From Saccoglossus kowalevskii (lineage: Eukaryota; Hemichordata; Enteropneusta; Harrimaniidae): a stretch of DNA of 49,853 bases. The stretch is taken from positions 18,404 to 68,256 of the forward strand of contig NW_003137823.1 of NCBI RefSeq assembly GCF_000003605.2, in the 5' to 3' direction. A program made the translations under genes and the position numbers. This document shows positions 12,101-21,800 of this stretch, piece after piece. Under the pieces are notes generated by a model. That model did no database searches, had not been told where the DNA came from, and worked only from the letters and a program-made list of their open reading frames with translations. Every line of letters begins with the position of its first letter. Within the stretch, counting starts at the first letter, position 1.

Positions 12101-12168
12101 CATTCAATCTTGTCCGAAATATAAATTGACTGCCAGATATTTTGCAATTCAATGATTGAAATATTTAA
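9156..12168. other. Intergenic DNA, no gene recognised
   Basis: Short open stretches only, none with a recognisable domain or codon pattern. It may hold the non-coding first exon and promoter of the methyltransferase. GC-richer patches at about 10540-11070 and 11820-12110 look like old mobile-element remnants. Confidence 0.5.
10988..11066. repeat. Dispersed repeat copy B
   Basis: Same orientation and order of blocks as 3964-4047 (GCGTGTAAAATACATT, CTACATGAA, GCGCTG, GACGACCA, GCCCTTTA). A weaker relative, sharing a GCGCAGCGCGAAGACCATCGCC-like core, sits at about 12075-12107. Confidence 0.6.
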
Positions 12169-13004
12169 NNNNNNNNNNNNNNNNNNNNNNNNNNNNNNNN
12201 NNNNNNNNNNNNNNNNNNNNNNNNNNNNNNNNNNNNNNNNNNNNNNNNNNNNNNNNNNNNNNNNNNNNNNNNNNNNNNNNNNNNNNNNNNNNNNNNNNNN
12301 NNNNNNNNNNNNNNNNNNNNNNNNNNNNNNNNNNNNNNNNNNNNNNNNNNNNNNNNNNNNNNNNNNNNNNNNNNNNNNNNNNNNNNNNNNNNNNNNNNNN
12401 NNNNNNNNNNNNNNNNNNNNNNNNNNNNNNNNNNNNNNNNNNNNNNNNNNNNNNNNNNNNNNNNNNNNNNNNNNNNNNNNNNNNNNNNNNNNNNNNNNNN
12501 NNNNNNNNNNNNNNNNNNNNNNNNNNNNNNNNNNNNNNNNNNNNNNNNNNNNNNNNNNNNNNNNNNNNNNNNNNNNNNNNNNNNNNNNNNNNNNNNNNNN
12601 NNNNNNNNNNNNNNNNNNNNNNNNNNNNNNNNNNNNNNNNNNNNNNNNNNNNNNNNNNNNNNNNNNNNNNNNNNNNNNNNNNNNNNNNNNNNNNNNNNNN
12701 NNNNNNNNNNNNNNNNNNNNNNNNNNNNNNNNNNNNNNNNNNNNNNNNNNNNNNNNNNNNNNNNNNNNNNNNNNNNNNNNNNNNNNNNNNNNNNNNNNNN
12801 NNNNNNNNNNNNNNNNNNNNNNNNNNNNNNNNNNNNNNNNNNNNNNNNNNNNNNNNNNNNNNNNNNNNNNNNNNNNNNNNNNNNNNNNNNNNNNNNNNNN
12901 NNNNNNNNNNNNNNNNNNNNNNNNNNNNNNNNNNNNNNNNNNNNNNNNNNNNNNNNNNNNNNNNNNNNNNNNNNNNNNNNNNNNNNNNNNNNNNNNNNNN
13001 NNNN
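12169..13004. other. Assembly gap (836 N)
   Basis: Run of N. Apparent open frames through it are artefacts. Confidence 1.
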
Positions 13005-13084
13005 CGAGATTCCCCCCTGACACTGTGGCGAACCCCGAGAGTAAAAGAATTACCCCTGATAGTAGCATCATATGCACATGATCT

Positions 13085-13870
13085 AATGAAATTGCTTGCA
13101 TCTCATTTGCAAATTTGTTAGTATTTAACAATTCCACGTGGTCATTTTGAAGAGCATCACACATACAAAAACAGTTTGCAATGTATTGCGGGAAATGAGA
13201 GCGCTCTGTTTACAATACATATTGAATTAACAGTGTTTTAACATAGACATGTCTACTAGCGCCATAATGAAGGCATTGGACAAGAGAAATTGCTAACATT
13301 TTTGAAGACCATATATAGTCATAGAACTCTATAAATATGCATATATATAATATCTTGAGCACTATTAAATATATTGTATTGAGTCAATTGTATCGAAGAC
13401 TATCATCATATTCTATTGCCAAATATGGTCATAGAACTGATTATTAAATCTGCATATCTATATTATCTCGAGCACATGGAACCAACACTATATTAAAGAC
13501 ATTGGGCAAAGGAAATGGTCAAGAACTATATGGCCATGGAACTAATCAAATATGCATAACTATAATATTTCGAGCACTATTCAAAATAACCAATGCTATA
13601 TTCAAGACATTGGACAAGAGAAATAACAAATGTGTCTGATGACCATATATGGTCATAGAACTCATTAAATATTTATATTCCTAATATGACAACTAGTAAA
13701 GATAGATGCATGTAACCATGTCAATGTTGAAGATATTGGACAAGAGAATTGGCCAAGAACTCATTATATATGCATGCCTCTAATATAATGAGAACTATTA
13801 AAGATAGATATATGTGTTCATTTCAATGTTGAAGATATTGGATAACTGGCCAACATATTCGAACATATTT
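13085..13870. repeat. Composite repeat element, copy 1
   Basis: It begins with a block at about 13095-13165 (TTGCATCTCATTTGCA, then CAATTCCACG and AGCATCACACATAC). After a spacer comes a degenerate tandem repeat to about 13870. Repeat units carry GACATTGGACAAGAGAA, the palindrome GACCATATATGGTC or decayed forms, CATAGAACTCATTAAATATGCA and ATGGAACCAACACTATATT. Its left part may be in the gap. It is the diverged sister of the 15.5-16.86 kb element. Confidence 0.75.
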
Positions 13871-15500
13871 GTCAACAGAGTGTGGAAACTAGATACGTTT
13901 ATGCTGTTTTAGGCTTTGGATCCGTTCATGACAGACATCCCATACAAAACTATACCTGAAGTACATAGGGATACATAGGTACATTATTGTTAAATATTTC
14001 AATAGTATTTTAGAGAATCATTTAAGCGTAATTATTTGCATTTAGCCTTTGCATCTTTAAGTTTTTGTTTTGTTCTGCACAATCATTAACACCTGATCCA
14101 CGATGTAACCTTAATAGTATTAATAATGATTAATGGTTACCTTCTTTCATGTTTAATATATATTATTGTAGTCTCTCACATTCTAGTAATCCAAGGTGAT
14201 TGAAAAAGGCCCGGTCCGAAGGGTCTGCATACATTCATAATTGAATATATGGCTGACACTCTATTGACAGACAGATGCGTTTTGAAAAATAAACTCAGAC
14301 ACATTAAAACTCACTTGGGATCAACTTATGTTTAATGGTAACATATACAATTGCCTGTTATCACGCTATAGGTAGTATAACAAACACTACCTTCATGTGC
14401 ATTGTGTGTATGCCACTGTAGACTTCATCTAATTACATATTCCAGCGGGTTCAGCAGATGACTGTATGACATTCGAAACAAGTACCGTCAGTAAACACGT
14501 AGATTACTGGTGTCAAGGGGCTGACACCTCAACGAACTTGATGACAAAACAATTATTAAACTGTAAACCGAGGGTTACATAACAAATTGGATCCTTTTTG
14601 TGACAATTACTCATTTCAGCTGCGTCTCAATGAGTAATTGTCACATTAGGGAGAAACCTCTGCATGCATTCTTCAGTTGCAGTTAATAATGAATGGACGT
14701 TAATAATAATTAGATAATTGCTGACTGTCGAAATTGTAAAATAACAGACATAAACCAAATATTGTTTGGCATATTCGCTTAATTCTTCAATCATATACAT
14801 TTTTTTTTTAAACGGAAAATATTGTCTGCAATTATTTAGGTATAGCAGCTAATTTTACGGACATGAAGCCTGATTCAGAGTTTTGTTTTCAAAGAAAGAA
14901 TACTTAGTAAATATAATGTATTTTGTATTTCTGGGAAATGACGGCAAGCCATTCACAAAATGACGTTCGAGACACGATATGACGTTCGTCGAACCACTTT
15001 CTGAAATTAATTTTATGGCATCGATGACGCGTTTGGCAATATATGTCTGTACAGTGAATAGTCAATATTTTAAACCTAAGGCAGGAAAAGTGATTTATAC
15101 AATAGCGTGTCGTATCACGTATGTAGAGGGCACCTCACTGTGCGTCCTACAATATTACATTTAATTTATTAGCCCATACGTTATACGCTGGATTCATTAA
15201 ACACAAAGGTTCACCCCAGTATCCCGTTGATAATTATATCCGATATATTCATCACGAACATGCTGACAGACTACTCCGTGCCCAATACACGGTAACCATT
15301 CGTTCTATCATGCTTTATCATCATAAATAAAACTGTCATTAAATATTTCCAGCAACTCCGTGTCCACTAGGCTATACTCAACACTGAAACACTTGTATAT
15401 GACATGTGTCCATTTTGCCGCAATGAGAGTACATTTTGAATTATTATTAATAATTTCATTATTTAAGTTATGTTATTGTTGTTTACTACTATTATCATCA
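13871..15500. other. Unique DNA between the composite elements
   Basis: AT-rich and gene-free as far as I can see. The one notable structure is the perfect hairpin at 14599-14645. Confidence 0.5.
14599..14645. repeat. Perfect inverted repeat (17-bp arms)
   Basis: TGTGACAATTACTCATT at 14599-14615 and its exact reverse complement at 14629-14645, with a 13-nt loop. The next outer base pair does not match. Confidence 0.95.
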
Positions 15501-15520
15501 TGATTTTTTTAATTATCGTA

Positions 15521-15556
15521 ATTAGGTTTTCAAGACACATGTCTTGGAAACCTATT
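15521..15556. repeat. Near-perfect inverted repeat
   Basis: ATTAGGTTTTCAAGACA followed, after two bases, by TGTCTTGGAAACCTATT, with two mismatches between the arms. It lies just left of the second composite element and may be its border. Confidence 0.85.
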
Positions 15557-16860
15557 GTAATCGTTATGTTTTTTATTATTATTCCGCCAGATTTTTCGCT
15601 AAGCGCTATTCGAACACCGTTGCACATATGTTGAAAATTTGTTCATATGTTTGTAAAGTTTGATGAGATCTAGTGCATATCCTAATGATGACGCATATTG
15701 GTCACGTGGTACGGCGGCCATTTTGAATTTAAGGCAAAAAATGGCATGCTCATTTAAACACCTTTCTGAAGGTCTAGGAGTCTCAAACTTTCGCTTAAAA
15801 GCAGCATTGGCCATAGAGCTACGTATTTCACGAAAAAAGTTGAACGGTCATGTGACTTTTTTTCTAGAATTTTTCGAAATATTGTTTTGCATCTCATTTG
15901 CATAATTTTGATCGTATCAAAATTCCACGCTGTAATTTTGAAAAGCATCATACATACTACCGATTAATCAAAGAATCATGAAAGTGCGACCAGCAGTTTT
16001 GGAAGAGTTGATTTATGAATCTTTTTCATATTTTATATAAAATAGTCAGCAATGATGCATTATGGGAAAGGGGGAGGGCCCTAAATACGATACACATGGA
16101 ATTGCCATATATTGAGAACTATTGCATATACAAACATGGAGCCAACGCTATATTGAAGACATTGGACAAGAGAATTGACCAAAATATTGGATGACCATAT
16201 ATGGTCATGCAACTCATCAAATATGCATGTCTTTAATATCTCAGACACTATTGCAAGTACAAACATGCAATCAATGCTATATTGAAGACATTGGACGAGA
16301 AAATTGACCAACACAGTCGATGACCATATATGGTCATATAACTCATTAAATATGCATGTCTCTGATATCCTGTGCATTATTGCAAGTACAAACATGGAAC
16401 CAACACTATATTGTATATATTGAACAAAAGAATTGACCAACACAGTCGATGACCATATATGGTCATATAACTCATTAAATATGCATATCCATAATATCTC
16501 GAGCGCTCTTAAAGATAGAGACATGTACCCAAACCTATATTGAAGGCATTGGACAAGAACATTTACCAACGATACACATAGAATTGCCATATATTGAGAA
16601 CTATTGCATATACAAACATGGAACCAACGTTATATTGAAGACATTGGACAAGAGAATTGACCAAAATATCGGATGATCATATATGGTCATAGAACTCATT
16701 AAATATGCATGTCTCTAATATCTCAGGCACTATTGCAAGCACAAACATGGAACCAATGATATATTGAAGACATTGGACAAAAGAAAATTGACCAACATAT
16801 TTGATGACCATATATGGTCATAGAACTCATTAAATATGCATACAGTCTCTTGTTTATGTT
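15557..16860. repeat. Composite repeat element, copy 2, with 129-bp array
   Basis: A left part to about 15960 ends in a block matching copy 1 (TTGCATCTCATTTGCA, AAATTCCACG, AGCATCATACATAC). From about 16087 a tandem array follows: GAAGACATTGGAC or variants recur at 16155, 16284, 16413 and 16542, spaced 129 bp, then at 16637 (95 bp, a truncated unit) and 16766 (129 bp). The segment starting CGATACACAT recurs at 16087 and about 16570, giving a 483-bp higher-order period. CCATATATGG sits at 16195, 16324, 16453 and 16808. The array's long open frame on the minus strand (16081-16590) is repeat, not a gene. Confidence 0.85.
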
Positions 16861-17441
16861 TCGGCGTTTTTTCAATAAAATAAAATATCATTTGTGTGTG
16901 TGTTTATTTCGCGGTAACCCGGCTTTCCAGTTGTACTCTCCCTTATTCTAATATATTGTAAAACACCAAAAAACAAAACAAAAAAACAACAACAACAAGA
17001 GACTGTATGCAAGTCTAATTTGTGAGCGGTTTTCCACTCAATGCGCACAAACAATATTAACACTATAAAATCCTTTGTTGTAAAAAAACAATACACTATG
17101 ACAGTGTTACAATATAATGCAACGTAAAGTCTTTTTTATGTATTGTCATTACTGCAACACTAGGTCAGTTAGAGAATGTATTATCGTGAATTTCGTTTAA
17201 TTATCAAGCAGTTATGTACAATTTACAGTTCTGCAGATTATCATATACAGTACAGAAATCTATAAAATATATTCAATTCGAAGTAGAAAAAAATTAGGAA
17301 TTGTGTTCTAGGATAACTGAAATGGTTCCTAATTCCAATTGGTCGAAACCCTTACTGGTTGAAATAAACATGTAAATGCGACTAAAACCATAACAACGTG
17401 TTACAATACTTCAAAATGATACATGTAGTTTCGTATGTACA

Positions 17442-17466
17442 ATATATATATATATATATATATATA
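17442..17466. repeat. (TA)n microsatellite
   Basis: About 12 uninterrupted AT dinucleotides. Confidence 0.95.
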
Positions 17467-17754
17467 CAATGTCAAATGTACAATCGAAATTCGAAAAGAA
17501 AGTTGCATCGTTGTAACTTTTAATAAAAACGTAACTTATTAATTATTGTCTTCTGGTCTCTTGTAATCTTTCGAAATATGTGTTTTGCGTGTCAAGAATA
17601 TATTGGTTTACACCTGAGGCATTGTATATATTTGCTTAAAATACCTAATTCTAATCTATTTAATATATTTTGCATAATTCATAAAGCGTAATATTGCAAT
17701 CTTAATTATTTCTAATTTCTGAATACTTTTCATGGGATATTTAATTGATGAGTA

Positions 17755-17760
17755 TTTATT
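17755..17760 (-). terminator. Candidate poly(A) signal for TRPC
   Basis: TTTATT on the plus strand (AATAAA on the minus), 115 nt past the stop codon of the last TRPC exon. Confidence 0.45.
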
Positions 17761-17874
17761 AATAGTTGATTTGCATATGAAAATGAATACCATAAGTGAA
17801 TCTTTGATTTGAGGAAAGAGTCTAGCTTGCCTAGCATAGAACCACTGTACATATAACGCGTAGTCGCATCTTAC

Positions 17875-18888
17875 TCATAGCTCGCTATTAGGCATACGTC
17901 CATTGTACATATAACGCGTAGTCACATCTTCGCCGTCCGGGCTTCTACCACCCCATAGAAATGATGATCGTTTAGCGGGCATTTTCATCATTGGTATCGG
18001 GCTCTTTTTCTCGGGTGACTTCTTGTGTACAAGTCCGCTGACAGTAGAAATATTGTCATCATTGCCCGCTGAGGGATTTGACAGCTGATGTAACGAATGT
18101 GCCGCTTCATCGAGTTCTTCGTTTGATTCCTGGGACTGAAAACTTGCATTTTGAGAAGCCACCCCCGATGTACTTTGTGATTCTCCTGTCGACCCTTGTG
18201 GACTATCCGGTGTAACTGGTAGTCCACAAACTTCATGTTGAGCAAATACTTTTTCTCGACGACTGTTGCTATTATCGTCTTCAGACAAAGGGTGAATAGA
18301 TGTGTTCTCGGGTTCTTGGCCATGTTGCTCGGCCTCTTCGTACAGTGTAGTTTGGCTTAACCTCCCCTGCCATAATGCTTTTGGAGTGGTTGGTGTCGAT
18401 GGTACGCCTGTAGATGATAGAGAACTAGATCTTGTTTTCTGAGATGACATACTCTGACGACGAAATTCATTCACTGCGCTCACTACTGTTTTCACATTTT
18501 TAACTTTCAAAAAGTCTGGCATAGAATAATCTTCTTCTTTGATTGGAGCAATTTTGATTCTTTTCACGTCTGTCTGACCTGTATACTGGTATTTCTTTCC
18601 TTTACGACCGCTGCCAAATCCAGTGAATCCTTGCTGCAGATGGGGAGGCAGTCCATTGGCAGCATTGGCAGACAGGGAACGCGACGATTTAGATGCATCC
18701 ACTGTGTTTTTAGCACCGCCACATGCACAGTATCCCGCCTGTCTTTGATTAAGTAATGAAAGTATTTCGTATCGAAATGCTGAAATGTCTTGTTTTATCT
18801 CATTCAGATCATCTTCACTGACCCCATCGGCTTTGTTCTCACGTTTCATATTAGTGATATATCGTTTTATTAGTTTCCTCATCACGTC
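17875..18888 (-). CDS. TRPC: TRPC last exon: C-terminal tail
   Basis: 337 codons plus stop after TTTTTTGCAG. It starts [16 protein letters not shown], then [20 protein letters not shown], matching the conserved calmodulin/IP3-receptor-binding and coiled-coil region of TRPC4/5. The rest is low-complexity, rich in Ser/Thr/Gln with many possible phosphosites, and ends NSEL. The tail after about 60 residues is specific to this lineage. Confidence 0.95.
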   Translation of the reverse strand, partial: DVMRKLIKRYITNMKRENKADGVSEDDLNEIKQDISAFRYEILSLLNQRQAGYCACGGAKNTVDASKSSRSLSANAANGLPPHLQQGFTGFGSGRKGKKYQYTGQTDVKRIKIAPIKEEDYSMPDFLKVKNVKTVVSAVNEFRRQSMSSQKTRSSSLSSTGVPSTPTTPKALWQGRLSQTTLYEEAEQHGQEPENTSIHPLSEDDNSNSRREKVFAQHEVCGLPVTPDSPQGSTGESQSTSGVASQNASFQSQESNEELDEAAHSLHQLSNPSAGNDDNISTVSGLVHKKSPEKKSPIPMMKMPAKRSSFLWGGRSPDGEDVTTRYMYNGRMPNSEL

Positions 18889-21800
18889 CTGCAAAAAAGG
18901 TAAGAAAACAACTGTAGCTACTGATAAGATGTGCTACATAAAACTATCCAGTGGATGAAAATAATAAAATTGTCCTTGAACAAGTAGAGATGTCAGAATA
19001 CGCATTACAACTTGAAAAGTAATGTGTTTTGCTCATTTCGGTGAAATCAAATCGCTAATTTTCATTTTCACATATATTGAGTTAAGTTATCAATCTTGTA
19101 CGTCCGCTGCAGCGGGGGGAGACGTCATCTGCGCATGCGACAGACGGGCATAGCGTGTCACCGTTTACAAATAAGCGTCTACCCATGACCCTTTGCGTTT
19201 TTTATCGTGGTTGCTCTCCATGCATTGAATCGTGTTAAGAGTAAACGCCCTCGTTGTGGAGAGTAGTCGCTTATTAGCAAGTACGACTAAATTTCCGTGC
19301 GTACGCAGTTGACGACCCTTCCGCTATTACACGAAACAATACCTGGTATTCTTTGTCTCGTTCACGTCGTTCAGACTGTATTTTCTGTCGAGAAACCAAT
19401 TTAATATTCATTATGGTTACGGAGAGAACAATGCATCTGTCGAATAGTATTTGGTTTCAAATTGGAAATGTCACAATATGTATACACGGTGTTCCTTAGT
19501 ATGTGGTGAATCTAACAAACAAACAAACAAACAAACAAAATTGTGTTCGTTCAATGCATACAGGCTCCTGCTGTCGCCATGCAAAAGATTGCTTAATAAT
19601 GTCAGATATGCATTGGTGCATTGAATTTAAATAAGAATATCATACTTTGTAAAGTGGTGTATGAAATACAACGCACAACGCATGAATATCGTGAATATAA
19701 AAAGAATATAGTCGTGTGGATGTGTACGTTATCACGCCCCGTGATACATACAAACATATTAGCAAAATAATAGACAATAATCGATAAGCATAAACGGTAT
19801 TATTATTTTAAAAAGTATATATAACTCAACTTCACATAAATTATACACTCTTTACCAACTTCAAGTGCATTAAATTGATTATTACACTTCACAGTGTTTC
19901 TGTCCCGATAAGCACATATATCCTTTTTGAAGCACACGATCATTATCCGATAGCAGGATACAAGAAAACTCTACCCTACGATTTCACACCCACATCACCA
20001 TTCCATGCGTTTTAATTTGGCGAAATGCGCTCAATTTCTCATCAAGCATGCATGAGTTAAGCCAAGCATGCAGTATAATAGACGGGCATTGCTCGGTTGA
20101 GGGGCTTACCTGGTCGCCAGGCTGCGTACATATTGTGTGAGAAGATAAAAGTGCAGATTGGGAGGATTAGAAAGAAAACAGATCATATGAGCGATAGGCA
20201 AATATGGCAGACAAAAGTGCTAAGCCTGTAGAAACTCATAGCACAGTGAATGTAGAATTAGTATTCAAATACGCGAGTCATTTATCGTATATATTATTAC
20301 AAAAACGTGATCTAATTATGACTTTAAAAAACTATCTGACTAACGGTTGTTACTATAGTTTGCATTCTGCTTATGTTGGATCGCACGCTAATTAAAACTG
20401 TATACTAAGTATACAATATATCGTATATGTAATTTTTTTCTGATGTGCCATATACTACTCTACATACAAGGTTATACACTTTATGTTATCTTTGCGGAGT
20501 TATCTGAGAGAGTTCTGACTATGGTACATAAATCTGTCATCAAAAAAGGTGAGTAAGATTATGTTATTCGAAAACCTTGAATATTGATTCATATTTTAAT
20601 AACAGTTGGATTGTTAAGACATCAGTTGAAAGTCTATTACTGGATCAACAAAATGTTCTCCTAAATCGATTAAGAATTATACCCGTTAAGAATGCTCTAT
20701 ACGACTTGGAGTCCGTGGACGTAGTTATCAAACAGTTTTTAAATAAATCAGCCAAATCTGCAAAAAAGTGTGCCATCTGGCATCAACGCATATTCGTCCT
20801 CTTTCTTGCTTGACTATAATGAGCAAAACATCTTGCGTAGAATAGAGGGCGCGCCGCTCAAATTTAGTTTTTTTTTAGATAAAAATCGCTGAAGAGCAAG
20901 GATCAGATCAGTTGTTCCGAGCTGTTTCGGTGTTAGTATTTTTCCGTTTGAATTTATCAGTTGTATTCATTGTGCTGGCGAGGGTGACAACAATGGTTTC
21001 TACGTTAACATGGGATAACGGTCACGTGACGTCCACCCGGCCTGAACAAGCATTCAGACTACAACACAATACCTCAGTAAGGTACGTTCAATACACTACA
21101 GTAGTACGTTATAGTACAATACATTATAGTACAATACATTGTATTACAATACATCACGTTACGTCACGTTGGGTACATGCGATTAGTTTACTGAAGGAAA
21201 CATTTCGAAGCGAGGCGGGCGATACACATGGCAGCTTATGTGGTATGAGTACATTGATATGCAATACAGAGAATACCCTTCCAGTACACCAATCAGTAAT
21301 ACATTCATCTTTGGAAGACAGTGATTATACAGTAACGTGAGAATAATTGACTTATAGTGTGATAGTATTGGTTACCAGTGTGTAAAAAAACAGATAGTCT
21401 CCCGGCATTGTTTGACACATACCCGTGTGGTCTTCGTAGCGCTTCGTTTGAGTCTCTCCACACGACCACAACATTTCTTTTTGAACCACAGAAAAATATA
21501 ATACAGAGTCTTGGGTGTTGGAATTATATTCAGTGGTACAGGTAATGTGCCGCCTTCGTCGAAGTAACTCATCCAGAGCCTCGATCTGGCAAACTTCCAT
21601 TCCACGTCAGCCTTGTTCTTTATGAACAATTCAAAATGTGTCAGTGCAAGATATTTAGTTTTGTCATTGTGAGATAAGCTACTGTATGAGTGTTATTTGT
21701 CTTTGTATTGTGTAATTTCATAAGGTGCTGATATGCAAATAACTCAAACGCTTATATGTATTGTAACTCATATACAGTTCATTTTCAATGTTCAGTAATA

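Larger units (their letters stand above)
16861..17874. other. TRPC 3' flank with simple repeats
   Basis: A-rich microsatellite at about 16965-17000 (CAA/CAAAA) and a TA tract at 17442-17466. No gene is seen. The right end is 3' UTR of the TRPC gene. Confidence 0.55.
18889..21422 (-). other. TRPC intron 8 (2.5 kb)
   Basis: Contains the candidate microexon, a (CAAA)n run at 19514-19540, and a TACAATACAT-rich simple repeat at about 21061-21170. Short open frames in it show no recognisable protein. Confidence 0.6.

Noticed and set aside
12049-13164. Long open frames across 12.1-13.1 kb
   Set aside because: Produced by the N gap. Flanking real sequence shows no recognisable protein.
15599-15951. 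Overlapping small frames on both strands near an AAAATGGCGGCC/CACGTGAC motif
   Set aside because: Lie in the left part of the composite element. The YY1-like and E-box words are striking, but no gene structure follows.
16081-16590. 169-codon minus-strand frame
   Set aside because: 129 is divisible by three, so the tandem unit stays open; the peptide repeats with the DNA unit (FNELYDHIWSSTVLVN).
17988-18323. 111-codon minus-strand frame
   Set aside because: Out-of-frame shadow of the TRPC last exon.
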